Assembly (NCBI GenBank): GCA_963681505.1
Contig: OY811993.1
Coordinates: 2,181,992-2,245,991 of the forward strand
Direction: 5' to 3'
Source: Eunapius fragilis
Taxonomy: Eukaryota > Porifera > Demospongiae > Spongillida > Spongillidae
Length of the DNA: 64,000 bases
Made by a program: the position numbers and the translations under genes. Below the pieces are notes generated by a model, which was given only the letters and a program-made list of their open reading frames with translations, had not been told where the DNA came from and did not search any database. This document shows positions 35,601-47,014 of this stretch, piece by piece. The first letter of the stretch is position 1, and every line of letters starts with the position of its first letter.

Positions 35601-38600
35601 TAGTTTGGAAGACCACATGCGCATGCACAACACTGAATAAAGTAAACCTACACAAATGAATATCTTACTGTATTGTGTGCCAATGTCTTTTGTCGTAGGT
35701 TCTGATAAGAAGACAGTAGTAGAGCACATAGGATGGTCAGTATCTGAACTAGTACCCTGTGAGTGACATGTAGTTCTGGACTACTGGATTCTGTGCAGTA
35801 CAATGCGTAGGATTGTAAAAAGACGGGTACACTTCTAAATACGTAGCTAACCGAACAGAATCGGGGCCACAAGTTGTGGAATGACCGTTGCAGTAGCTAT
35901 TTGTCTCTTCTTTGAGAAGGTTGGGTCATTGAATAGTAACAACGATGGAACAGCATCGGACTTCAGTTTTGGCTTCGAAGGTGCGTAACCCTTAACGCCA
36001 ACGAAATCTTCCTTGCAGATGTGGATGCTACAAACTCGCGCATTTTCCTTAATGGGTAGCGAGAGGCCCAGCGCGCCGAGCCACTGTGAACACAGTTACG
36101 AGTACGCTATGAAATTACAAAGCTCACAAGGTTGAGTAGAAGAGCATTGCCTAAAGGAAAACGGTGGAACGAAATCCCGTTGTCGCGCTTGTAAGCTGTA
36201 CTGAAGCATCCACTAACGGCACAGAAAACACCCATTTGTAACGTAATAACACCAATTAATAATTGGATCCAAGTGACGCTGTACATGTAGTCACATGACT
36301 AATTTTGTATGCAAAACTTGAATATCTCCAAACGAAGCATGAAAACAAAAACGAAAAAAAAACTGTAGTCTACACTAGTGATTATCTTTGATATGAAGGG
36401 CACTTGTTTTTCGAGTTCAGCCTCCCTTTAAGTTGTTCTATCATTGATTAATTATCTGTTGTGTAATCAATGATGTGAATTTTAAATAAGTGTGATTACT
36501 TACAAAGACAAGGTAGGGTAAACAATTTGTCCTCCCCTGTACACATATTACCCAATATGTGTACAGGTGTAGACACCGACAACATGTGCCATTATTTGTC
36601 CAGGAATGTCAGTTGGTTTTGTATTGTACACTGTACATGTATGTGTTTTATCACTTCCATGAACAATATCGCTTAACCACAAGTTTACAGGTGAGTCGCG
36701 AGGGAGTGGATGATAGGCCCTTTTAGAATGGTGCTGTGCAACGCACCTTTCTCAGTGTATACACAGTCATAATGCACCTATCAATGGCCTCCCGCACCTC
36801 CCCAGTGCGGGCACAGGTGAGGTGAATGTGGGGATTTGACAATTACCGTTTCAAATTCCCCACTCCTGGAGCATTTTTACCAATCAAATCCCCCAATCCT
36901 GCAGGGGCATTTTAACCGATCAAATCCCCCACATATGGCATATAAGATAAGTCATTTCTCATGATTAATTAAGCACATGGTAATTTGTTAAATCCCCCAC
37001 ACCTGGGGCAAACATTAGTCAAACCCCACCCAAATGCCCCATCTGTGCCCATACTGGGAGAGGTGGGGGAGATCATTGATAGGCGCTGAACGATGACGCA
37101 ATAGCATAATCGCTCTGATTAGTCAAATGAACAAAACACGCATACGCTACAAAAGTCAGAAATATTGTAACCTGTACTTCGTATCAGTCAACGAATTTTC
37201 CTTTCACCTTGAAAGGCCAAGGGCATAATTGTATACATGACAGTCTGTTCTCATGACATTGTAATAAGTCACGTTGTGTTATTCAAGGTTTGTTGATGTC
37301 TCAACTACTCTGAAGTAAGCATGTTAATAGATGTACATGTAACTGTGGTGATAAGGTAAACATGTCCATCAGAACTCCATCTTTACGGGAGAGGATTTGG
37401 GGAGGTGTGAGAAAGAAGGCGTGCATGTGGAGACTGCTTACAAACAGTAGTAATTTACATCACTTTGCAAATTCCTATTGCACTACATACATCTGTTAAT
37501 ACTAGCACTCCCAGGTCCGCAATAAGTTTTTACATTTGTATTGGAGGAGAGGTGACATGTTGGTTGACTGCATGGATGTTGATGTCAGCAGTTTCAATCT
37601 GTGTGATTATTACTTCTAGATTGCATACTTAAAGTCACACTTCACCAGGATTTAATAACTTCATGATGTGGCTATTTACATTTTGATTGGCGTTGGTTCT
37701 ATGTCATGTATTACAGAGCAATAGGGCACATAAAAGGTTAAACTAATGGAGCTCAATAGGCTGCAGTTACTAAATGGGAATATCCATATCTAAACGCTGT
37801 CATCTGAATTGATTGCTTATCACTGTGATCAAACTATTTATGAATCTGTAGCCATGTCCTTAATGTCTTCTGTGTAAGCATCGCGTTCCCCAGGGTTAAC
37901 CTAGCCATGGTCCAGATAATCAAGTTTTTGAGAAATGGTTGAAATACACATTGCAGTAATTAGAACTGTAAATGAACTGTGGAATTCCATGTTACTGATA
38001 CCAGTCCATACATCTGGATCCTCTTTCTGACTGCAGTATTACCTCAGACCGTTACAACAAAGTCATCTGTTGTCTGGCTGCATATTGCGCAGTACTAAGA
38101 AGTGTCCATTGTTCTCTTCCTTGTAAATACGGACACATAATTCCTCCTGCACAACCCTGCTGCATGTTTTGGATCACACTGGCAAACCATCACACCATCA
38201 ATTTCAGCAGAGAATAGATTAAATAATGGTGACAAGCAGCGATGAATACAACATCAAAACTCAATAGGTGGAGATTGGCAAGAGTTGAGTTTATCACGTG
38301 CCAGTTAATCAATCTTCTACTACAATGAAAATTACAAGCCATCAAATGCGTGTTACTCCTGGGGAATGATCATTCCCCTGGGATACACATGATCATTTAA
38401 TTATGGCTGATTTCATATTAATTCAAAATGAAATGACGGCAGGACTTATTAGAATGGCTTTAGTAATTACATAATGGTCTATAGAATTTATAGATTTTTA
38501 GTGAGGTACATATAGCTCCAAACAATTCAAAAGCTTCTGGGGCTCTGCCCTAGACTCCAATGGTGGAAGCTTTCAGTGTTTGCAGATTAGTGCCAAATAT

Positions 38601-41151
38601 TGTGTTTTTCATGGCATAAGGGATTATGAAATATGCATAATTTTATGATTGTAAGACCCTACAAACTGCTGGGTTGTGGTGTATTTCTTTTTCCATTAAG
38701 GTCAATTTTTTCCATGCTGCCCTACATTCAGGTATGTGCCCCCAACATTCTTTTAGAGAATGTTTCTTACTACTTGTATATCACAGGATTGATGTCCCTT
38801 ATATTTCTAATCTTATTCTATAATTTATTCATGTACACTGTATGTGTTTAATGAAAATCACATTAATTCTTAACTCCTTTTTAATCTAATCTTATTCATT
38901 AATTTATTCATGTACATGTATGTGATTAATGAAAATCACATTTCTGATAATTATAGTATTGCATGGATTGTATTTGTCATAGGAACGATGCTCTTTGTCT
39001 ATGCATACAAATGGATTAAATAAAAAACGTTAAAACATTCTCTTCAATAAGTTTTGACATATGCAGAATAGTGGGATAAGCAAGCATCAATGCAAAAAGC
39101 ATACCTATATTTATATTGAGCTCATGCACACTATAACATCCTACATGTATCAATGTGCTAACATCTCTCATTGTCACACATTTTTTTCCCTTTTTCACAC
39201 TATCTTGTATGATTTTATTTTACTTTCGGCATGCAACTACATTGTAATTGTGATGTAATTGTGATGTCATGTTTGCTTGGCAATTTTCACTCCACTGTTC
39301 TGAATATTTGCTATAATTCTGGACATGTCAATTTTTCTATATAACTTCGTGTACCGTAATTAAAAGCATCATAGCACTTATTTGGAACGTGACTTAAACC
39401 TGGAGAACAACTATTATTAATTAAGTTTAGACTCAGCACATCAAGAAGCGTATGGAATGTTAACTTATTATAATAAACGAAGATGACTGGGCTACATTCT
39501 GATCAGTAAATACCAACAAAAGTACAACTTCAGAAGGACGATGATTTAGACAATGACAAAGGAGTAGGGGGATGAATCTACGAATTTTTAACCCTCATAG
39601 CAACGGCTTACACACGTACACATGCAATCATGCAGTTGAATTTGTAATGGGCATAAAATATCAACTCTGCATGCATCCGTTTTAGTTTCAGCACATAATT
39701 GATCTGGCGATATCATAATTAAGTCAGTTAAGAAATTGAATTTTTTGATTCCTGACCGTGCACACTGCAAAAACTAGTGTGAAAGCCACCTATACTTAGC
39801 CAAATTGGTGTGACTCCCACCAGTGATAGAAATTTGAATGATCACAATCTTTCTGACATTATACATGAAGTGAAATAATGGTTTGGAGTGACCATTTGCG
39901 GCGAACCTTCGCACCAATAAATAGGAGGCCTTCACACTTTTGTTTTACCTGGTTAACCCCATCAAATACCCACAACGCTGTTTGGTACAATGATAGGTGC
40001 ATTACTACTATTCCATTCATAACCAACCCAAACCTACATGTATATGTATGGCAACGATCCTACATCTGGAAAATTATGAATCTGGATTATGAGTAGTTTG
40101 CCAAAGATGATATGGTTTCGAAATTTAGATGCGTAACGAACATGGCATCACATCCATATAAGGGCATTGCGCTTTGTTCAAGGCATCAATGCAAAAAGCA
40201 TACCTATATTCAGGTCCTAAACCATATCATAGTTTATAAACTAAATATACTGCTTAGGACCTAGTGTTCAGCAAATTTCATAACCTGGACTGAGAAATTC
40301 TTGATCTTATTGAGAGACAGTTATACTTACCCACTAATGAAATACTGCAAATTATCTATTCATATTTACTATGCTAACTATCCAAGTTGCATTTCTAACC
40401 AGCATAAATGTACATCTTCATGTTGTTCCACATAAATGCCAAGGTAAATTTATGATTACACTTACACTCAAGCAGTCATCCATGTTCATGAGTTAATATC
40501 AGTGATACGCTTTAGTGATTGCTGAAAACGTAGCATGTTCTCTTTATGTATCTTTAGCAGCACTGAAGGCACCTACATCCACACTGATTGCACAGGTATG
40601 TGTTTTGAAATGCTCTACCTTAGGTATACCACTTGCAATTACGAACACTACTATGCCACACTTAGTCTCATGCAGCACCTCATGTGGAGAAGACAGGCCA
40701 TTCACCAATGGAGCAAACTCCACAGCTTGTTACACCGATCTACCAAGAACTGTCACAACCAGCTTTGCAGTCAACGTATAATGAAGCCACTCATGTAGAG
40801 GGGTCACGTACACAGAATACTAGCCCACTCCACCCTATTCAGCATATCCTCAGCAATAACAATGTACAGGATGTAAAAGATGTAACCGGTGTAAGGATTG
40901 TAGAGGGTGCGCATGTGGTGTATCAGCCATTGTCTAAACAGCTCATGTCTGCTCCACCAATATATGCAGATGTTAATCAAACCACCCCCCTATATCAACC
41001 ACTTTCCATTGATTCTGTGCATCAGTCTACTTATACCACTACAAGCAGAACCACCAACTATCATCACCCAGACTACTATGAAGTATCACAAACAGAACAT
41101 GATTATGAACCAACCCCTGATGTTCGCACGTATTTAGAATTAATTAAATAA
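26643..41151 (+). CDS. Gene 2: kinase-less Eph-like receptor with multi-tyrosine tail
   Basis: Exons: 26643-26879, 26944-27583, 27633-27794, 27948-28235, 28364-28454, 29214-29248, 40558-40595, 40666-41151. They sum to 659 codons with stop (658 residues). Domains are as in gene 1. Exon 1 is three codons longer through an Ala-rich insertion (GSAAAAPTW). Ligand-binding signature residues NQNNWLITQH and GVYLSAQDFGTC are intact. The fibronectin III domain ends in SVTVTTEG, and the membrane anchor continues into CIFWWRSNRS, whose arginines fit a stop-transfer sequence. The tail keeps all eight tyrosine motifs. Intron 6 is 11.3 kb and contains the Kolobok-like transposon, MITEs and the minus-strand relic. 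No kinase exon was seen in it. No frame-disrupting lesion was found. Confidence 0.75.
30411..30658. mobile_element. Second ATATGG/GTGTCCAG MITE, inverted, gene 2
   Basis: An inverted copy of the element at 31231-31488 inserted in 'atatatat' sequence. Gene 1 lacks it at the equivalent place (about 8185), where 'gtatatatatatcgattttg' is uninterrupted. The left end is truncated to GTCCAGCAGAATCACCC. Gene 3 retains the right part from about 57575 to 57797. Confidence 0.6.
31231..31488. mobile_element. ATATGG/GTGTCCAG MITE, gene 2 copy
   Basis: Left ATATGGAACTGTGTCCAGC, right CTGGACACTGTCCCATAT. Same position as the gene 1 element at 8766-9022. Confidence 0.6.
32582..32908 (-). pseudogene. Minus-strand Asn-Ser-Gly repeat frame, unit 2
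   Basis: A 108-codon frame containing about ten copies of a 15-base repeat (plus-strand consensus gcctctactatttgt) that translate as NSGGT, NSRGA, NTGGT and the like. Downstream on the same strand, frames with IPNDKEPHHLK, CLECQKSMHSF and a Cys/His-rich segment continue to about 32040 with shifts. It is more intact than in unit 1. The family is unknown. The Kolobok-like element inserted just upstream of its start. Confidence 0.3.
33144..33726 (+). pseudogene. P2X7-ballast-like gene in transposon, frameshifted copy
   Basis: Exons 33144-33507 and 33558-33726, as in the intact copy at 60274-60857. One G is missing near 33348 (ggagacg instead of ggaggacg), so the frame ends early at 33386. The second exon still encodes the YRQF and IPSC-containing C-terminal part. 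Probably non-functional unless read through. Confidence 0.7.
33731..36235 (-). pseudogene. THAP-domain Kolobok-type transposase, gene 2 copy
   Basis: Start ATG at 36235. The N-terminal THAP zinc finger has Cys-x4-Cys, GISFHRFPLG and, after an intron, VCSIHICKEDF and LKSDAVPS. The catalytic region is at 34151-34860, with acidic residues in GDGRCDSPG, TTDRH and GSLEVFHS plus the DVWH motif; the C-terminal exon is 34000-33731. The frame is broken before GDGRC and again at MDG/MDN, as in the other copy. It is also broken by a small deletion near 35150-35160 unique to this copy. It would have acted by excising and inserting the element at TTAA. Confidence 0.7.
36774..37086. mobile_element. GCACCTATCAATG MITE, gene 2 copy
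   Basis: Same inverted ends as at 10763-11069. The left flank retains ATAAT, but the right flank has lost about 30 bases including its duplication. Confidence 0.6.
37087..40557. other. Distal intron 6 of gene 2
   Basis: Collinear with 11075-14654. No coding exon recognised. It includes the possible CGTTCCCCAG-ended MITE at about 37886-38375. Confidence 0.4.
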
Positions 41152-42991
41152 ATTACCAATGAATCGACTGTCTTATGTGAATGTACATTAGTGTCCAGCA
41201 GTTTTGTATTATTTGATATCTTTTTAAAAATGTATAATTCTACAATCAATGAAATTTTGTATGGATTTCGATCTAAAAGGACAGCTTGTTTTGAAATGGA
41301 TAGTACTGACAGAAACTAAGTAGTGAGCACTGCTGATGAACACATACCACCGTACATGCACGTAAATGTGGGCCATGCAGTAGTATTCTTTTAGTTATTA
41401 TTTCACTCTAACTATGGATACATGTATCTTAAAGCAATATACTACCCTGGTAAATCGCGCAAATTACTCATAGAAATCGGCCATAATCTCGCCAAAAAGC
41501 GCGTTTTTCATAACGCTTTACCTCCTTACTTGTGCGGTGCAGTAGTGTCACATTTTGCATATACACAAGAGAGTCATTGTCTATTGAAATCCACAAACAT
41601 TTCCTTTGAATCTTGGTTCGAAATTCCCAAGCTGTAATTATTGTTTACTGGTCCCAAGCCAGAGCGTGATTTGAAGCGACTGATAGAGCGGGTGGGAGGA
41701 GACGAAGATGAAATTCGCATTTTCCAAACAGAACAATCCCCACGCTGCTTCCAGAAGCACTGAATCTTAACAAATAAAATACATGTTTGTAAGCTGCCTC
41801 AGAACGATCATTTGCAAACTATCAGAGATTCTTTGGAGAAGGAAACTCTCCACCCGTGATGCAATGACGCTTTGTATTTCTGTTGTGGTAAGGGGTAGTT
41901 AACACTGATATTGTAATGGGCTATGTATGTCGGCTGAATGAATTGAAGGTATTTGTGGCACCCTATGGTATACCCTTGTTAATAATTAGTATCAACATCA
42001 GCATGAAACAATAGTCACAATGCAAAAGAATGCATGCATGGTGAAAATTTTTATCTATTGGCCACGAGTAATCGAGATGTTGTTTGCATACAATGCATGC
42101 ATCAATTAAAGGTTCTCATATGTTATTTGATACCAGAAGTGCCTTCCCTATTAGTGAAGGTCTGAAAATAATTTGTCAGAGGTGGATTGGAAGAATAAAG
42201 TATACACATTGACATGATCATATGGTCAGCTGGCCCATGTAGTCGTTTGCATACAGCCCTGCTATTAGAATTACCTATATTAATATATAAGCTCTGACAC
42301 CCTGAAAAAGTGTAGACTCTAAATGTAAAAGTAAAGTGTTTGAAGGTATCTGTATGATAAAATTTCACAGATAGATGCACCCATTCATGTGAGATGCAGG
42401 GCTGATATTACTATTGTGAAAATTCTGTTAATTAAGCAGCGCGGAGTCTTTAGTTTTTAGCGTCCCCCATCTTTTTTTTTTTCGCTCATGCATCCGCACA
42501 TTGTGTCCGCCATGTTTATTAATGTTAGAATTATTATTGATAGGTCACAGTCCTCATTCCAGTATATGAATGTCTTCATTCCGTACTGCTAATACCTTAT
42601 TAGATCTGTGGAGAAATTCTCTCTCTCATCAGAGACAAGTAATTGTACGGCACCATATTATATATGTGCGTTGTAATATCAATCATGGACGCGACGACCG
42701 AGTGAGGTACTAACGAACGCAGAGTCCGTTTTTGACACATAATGTTGGAACGGCCATTCAACCCTCAGCTGTATACGCCTGGCAGGTGTCTAGACGTAAG
42801 CTAAGACAAGGACCGCATGTCACGGCATGTGCATGAAACGGTGTGTGTGCATGTGCGCTGTGTGTGTAGATACATGTATGTGTATATGAATACTCCACTA
42901 CCTATATATAATCCAAATTGGACACTCCTACATGTACCTGAACCATTTAAAACCCATAGAATGTCGGCCCTCTTTGAATTACTACCCTGCT
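41152..42991. other. Intergenic spacer after gene 2
   Basis: Near-identical to 15249-17086. No gene supported; the open frame at 41422-41637 corresponds to part of the unassigned frame at 15420-15734. Confidence 0.4.
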
Positions 42992-43213
42992 CAGTTGTGT
43001 ATCTAGGATTTCAGCAAGAGGGGCGCTTCAGGTCAGGCCCGATACGATAAGTGTGGGAGTGGCGGGGGGGGAGGTGATGTGGTGCTGTCCGCTTCAGGTC
43101 CGATACAAAAAGTGGGGGCCCTTTGTTTTGCAAATACTTTATCGTTAATAATTAACGGTTACAATTTTGGCCGAGGTTGAGCACCCGGAGCACCCTCTCT
43201 GGATACGCCACTG
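42992..43213. mobile_element. hAT-like MITE relic, unit 2
   Basis: Same element as 17087-17314; its internal G-run is only 8-9 bases here. Confidence 0.5.
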
Positions 43214-44453
43214 CTGCTTGTGCAAGATGCCAAGATGCTTTTGTGCAGGGTTGCCGAAGGCCGGCCGACCTTTCAGGCCGGACCTTCTGGCCTGACCTTC
43301 AGGCCAGAACCCGGCCTGAAAGGCCACTTATAAAAGATGTAATTAGATTATTAAACAATATTATCTCAAGATTATATACAATCACTGTGAATTAATCAGT
43401 CACACGATATGCCGCATACATCAGTAAGTTGCGCAGATGAACCAGATCGCCGAGACCGGTCCAGACGTAACTAATCTAACAGTTCCGCACCCATGCATTG
43501 TGCTTAAGCATTATACACGCCTCCAGTCGCTGGGGAAGAAGATTCCATCTTTGACGCTGTTGAATAAGCTTGGCTCTAGAAAATACCAGCTCAGATGGTG
43601 CAGAAAAGGCCAAGCTATTACTTTCTTGCAAGCTTAGAAATTCTTGGAAAATGCGAGTCGTGCAATTTCCACCATGCAAGCGGATCTATACATAGATAGT
43701 ACTATCTATGATCTATAGGAGAAGTAGCATTCACTTGTCGTGTTTCGGGAACTGAAAGCCAAGCATCAAACTCATCCTTAACTTCTCTACGTATATAGAT
43801 CGTTCGACAAAGGGCTTGTGGCAGCGGTTTCACCAAGCTTTGTCAGCAAACCCTTCATATCCTCTCTTTTCATGACATTTGTACAATTTGAAATGTGCCC
43901 ACACCACGGAGGGTTGTTTGCGTCGTTGCGGGTACCTGATAAGCTCATCAGTGTTATAAACCCAGCGGTCTGGGTTTATAGGAGACACAAGCTTATGGGA
44001 TATATCTGCTACAGAGGAGTCACCAGTCCCACCACAATCACCTGAAGCTGTATTCGTAGCGCTAGTGACGGTGTCATAGCGGATTTTGTCCCCCCCAAAA
44101 AGTGTCCCCCCGGACACAATCGGCTAGCGGATTCTGTCCGGGGGGATACAATCCGCTAGCGGACTCTGTCCGGGGGGACACAATCCGCCAGCGGATTCTG
44201 TCCGGGGAGACATGTTCTGCTAGCGGATTCTGTCCCTCCTCCGCAGAATGTGTCCCCCCCCCCCCCCCCCCCCTCCCCACCCTCCCTCCAACCATTGCAT
44301 TTGAATAGCGAGCGTGTATAGGCATGCAGCTTCGTATGGTAAAATGGTCGTCAAACGCTCGGATACATATTAATTATATACAAGAAAAGCTGGAAATGGT
44401 TCAATCAAACAATAAATCAATATCTCAGTCACACACACACAGGAAGAGTAGAT

Positions 44454-44652
44454 AGGCCAGGGGTAACAGATCCATATTGAGGCCAGGGGTAACAGATCCA
44501 TATTGAGGAGAGCCATATAGTGAGGCCATGCAGGGGTGACAGAGCCATAGTGAGGCCTGCATGGGGTAACAGAGCCATAGTGAGGCCAGAGGTAACATGC
44601 AGAGCCATAGTGAGGCTAGGGGTAACAGAGCCATAGTGAGGCCAGGGGTAAC
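44454..44652. repeat. 26-bp minisatellite inside the Ginger-like element
   Basis: About eight units of consensus aggccaggggtaacagagccatagtg, some with small insertions. It is flanked by a direct duplication: about 44252-44445 and 44653-44825 both run from a C-tract through 'attgcatttga..ggcatgcagcttcgtatgg' to 'atctcagtcacacaca'. Confidence 0.8.
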
Positions 44653-44819
44653 CCCCCCCCCCCCCCTCCCCCCAACATTGCGTTTGATTAGCAAACTGAG
44701 CGTGTAGGCATGCAGCTTCGTATGGTGAAATGGTCGCCAAACGCTCAGATACATATTAATTTTACAAAGAAAAGCTGGAAATGGTTCAATCCAACAATAA
44801 ATCAGTATCTCAGTCACAT

Positions 44820-44925
44820 ACACAGGAGAGCAACACCATTTGTCCTCATGCAGTGTTGGAAGTGTGAGAATGCCAACACATTTGATAAGGAACCATTTGT
44901 GACAGGTGTCACATTGCACCAAGTC
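44820..44925 (-). pseudogene. PHD-finger-like remnant
   Basis: Minus-strand translation shows VQCDTCHKWFLIKCVGI, then KWCCSP, the second half of a PHD finger (CDxC, WFH/WFL, CVG, WxC). The first Cys pair is not visible. It lies downstream of the integrase core on the same strand, so it was probably a C-terminal chromatin-reading domain of the same transposase, now in a separate frame. Confidence 0.5.
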
Positions 44926-44984
44926 TCTGTAAGCGGTGTCAGGTATCAGTATCAGACACGCACAATGAACATAAATATCCTTAG

Positions 44985-45395
44985 GGATCGTTGTAGTGTT
45001 TGATTATACCAACCATTAGTTTGAGGATGGTATATGCTGTAGATTATCCTGTGTTCAGTTCCCGTTAATTGGAACAGTACTGCATTGACTCTGTTCACAA
45101 ATTCACGTTCTTGATCTGATATGGTAACGTTGGTGCAACCATGCCTGTAAGAAAGTTACATGTTATGAAATGCTTATATGCTTATAGCCTTATATGTAAA
45201 CTGAATTAATAAATCATTAACATTTGTCTGCATATAATCTTATACAGAAACTCAGCAACTGTTCTTGCAGTCTTGTCGGCTATAGGCTCAGCCTCAGGCC
45301 ACTTAAAAAAGTAATCAACTAAGGTGATGATTTAACAATTGCCTCGTTCAGTTTTTGGGAGAGGACCAATCAGACCTATTCCAACCTAAATTGAT
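44985..45395 (-). pseudogene. Ty3/gypsy-like integrase core of the Ginger-like element
   Basis: The minus strand from about 45390 reads GLIGPLPKTERGN, a stop, then ITLVDYFFKWPEAEPIADK (first catalytic Asp). After an intron with a 'cttacag' acceptor it reads CTNVTISDQEREFVN (second Asp) and YSIYHPQTNG. The glutamate-containing segment that normally follows HPQTNG is missing; the sequence goes straight to WYNQTLQ. With one nonsense codon and no catalytic Glu, it is inactive. Confidence 0.7.
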
Positions 45396-46440
45396 GCATG
45401 CATGCATTAACTTAAGGTAGTCTTGATTGCAACTAACTTGATGCCAAACACTAGGTTGTATAGGTATAGGACGCAGAGGGGCTACGGTTATCATAAACTT
45501 GGCACCATTGGTGCTTGAATTGGGCAAGCATCGCACGTCTAACGAACTCATGCACCCATACATCTTTCATCTGCGTCTTCCAGAAGAATCTCGATGAAAC
45601 CTTAATTTTCTCTTGTTTTATCCCTTCCCAGGTGTCCACGTATATACAAAAAGCGCTATTATGATTATTGGATCAACCCTATAGCGTGCATGAGTCAGTG
45701 TTAATCCTCGGACACTTTTCGGGCGCTTCGTTATTGACGTTGGTGATCTACCAACCGTTTACACGCGTGCATTGTATAAATTTAAAACAGCTTGCATGCG
45801 TAAAGACCAAGACTAAATGCAAAAGCTGTCAATAGTTGGTTTCGATCATGAAGTATACTACTAATTCGATAACCAAGCCCCGATGCGTACGTATATACGT
45901 GCATGGCAGTCATACTCACTTTCTTTGGACGAATGGCATGAAGGATTCGTTCTATTTCTTCTACGCCTCTAGGAACTTGAAGATATTCAATTTTCCCTCT
46001 TTCTTTATCCTTTTTGCGGTACAGTATACGCCACTATCGACCGCATAGTCCATGCACACACTTGAGCTTGCTTTAGGTCCTTGTGATGCTATGCAGAGGG
46101 TAACTAAGTACCATACTCCAGAAAGCTGAAAATGGCATCGTACTCTTCTTCATCCATAATGCTGCAGCTGACTATTACTGAAAGCTAATAGCTACTAGCA
46201 GCTGCAAAGCGCACCACGTGCATGCAACTTACTGTAGAAGGGCGGAGGGGACAATATTCAGGGCCGCAGCCAGGACGTCTGGCGGGAAGGTAGATTGATA
46301 GCACTGCGGGACTGAAGTGGGAGGGGGAGGGTGTGTGTGCTAAGCTTACCTTTCTGGCTCGATGCAAAAAGCGGGCGGGGCTAATAGGACCTGTCAATCT
46401 GACACCAATTAAAAAAACCGGGACGGCCAAGCGCATCGGT
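45396..46440. other. 5' part of the Ginger-like element
   Basis: On the minus strand, short frames upstream of the integrase core (for example 45639-45451 with KDVWVHEFVRRAML) may be remnants of the zinc-binding region. The rest is not recognisable as coding. Confidence 0.35.
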
Positions 46441-47014
46441 TGGAGGGGGGGGGGGGGGGGGGGACAATATCTGCGGAAGGGGGACAATATCTGCTAGCGG
46501 ATTATGTCCGTGGGGGACAATTTCCGCTAGCGGATTGTGTCCGGGGGGACAAAATCTGCGGGGGGACAGAATCTGCTCCGACAACGGCGCTAACGAATGA
46601 ATAAACGTCACGCGCGTCACGTGTACTTGTCTCATATATTGTAAATTAATGTTCAATAATTTTAACATCAAATTTAATAACTGTATCTTTCGGGTCGACC
46701 TTTCAGGCCACGGGCCGGAGCCCTGGCCTGACCTTCAGGTCACAGGCCGGACCCTGGCTTGACTTTCGGCAACCCTGCTTTTGTGCATATAGAAATGGTG
46801 CGGTAGGTAATGCTAAAGATACAAATTTGATAGTGTTAACTTATAGTATTGATTTGGATGCTATACAGTGTGATATAAATCAACAAGGATCAAAATCTTG
46901 TAAAACGTTCCTCAAGCATGTATTATGCCACAATGATATACCAATTATCACTATTTTAAACAGTCACTATAGGTATACCACTTGCATTTACGAATACTAC
47001 TATGCCACACTTAG

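Larger units (their letters stand above)
32940..36427. mobile_element. Kolobok-like transposon carrying THAP-transposase and P2X7-ballast genes, gene 2 copy
   Basis: Flanked by TTAA at 32936-32939 and 36428-36431. The 14-base terminal inverted repeat AGGGAGGCTGAACT begins at 32941, and its reverse complement ends at 36427. The TTAA target, the THAP domain and the D-D-E transposase with a DxxH motif are the features of the Kolobok superfamily. The empty site in gene 1 (10405-10408) confirms the borders. Two genes run toward each other and stop 4 bases apart. Both are damaged in this copy. Confidence 0.8.
44072..46583 (-). mobile_element. Ginger-like DNA transposon (2512 bp)
   Basis: The left end is TGTCATAGCGGATTTTGTCC and the reverse of the right end is TGTCGGAGCAGATTCTGTCC, imperfect inverted repeats. 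ACGG is duplicated on both sides (44068-44071 and 46584-46587); the empty site is at 18162-18165. Subterminal arrays of a roughly 30-base 'gctagcggattctgtccgggggga' unit lie at both ends, flanked by poly-C (about 44252-44271) and poly-G (about 46445-46463). On the minus strand are integrase-core and PHD-like sequences. TGT ends, 4-base duplication and a Ty3/gypsy-like integrase are the hallmarks of the Ginger group. Confidence 0.65.
43246..46777. mobile_element. hAT-type MITE interrupted by a Ginger-like element, unit 2
   Basis: CAGGGTTGCCGAA ends with exact 8-base duplication CTTTTGTG on both sides (43238-43245 and 46778-46785). Without the inner insertion it would be about 1.02 kb, as in unit 1. 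Confidence 0.75.
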
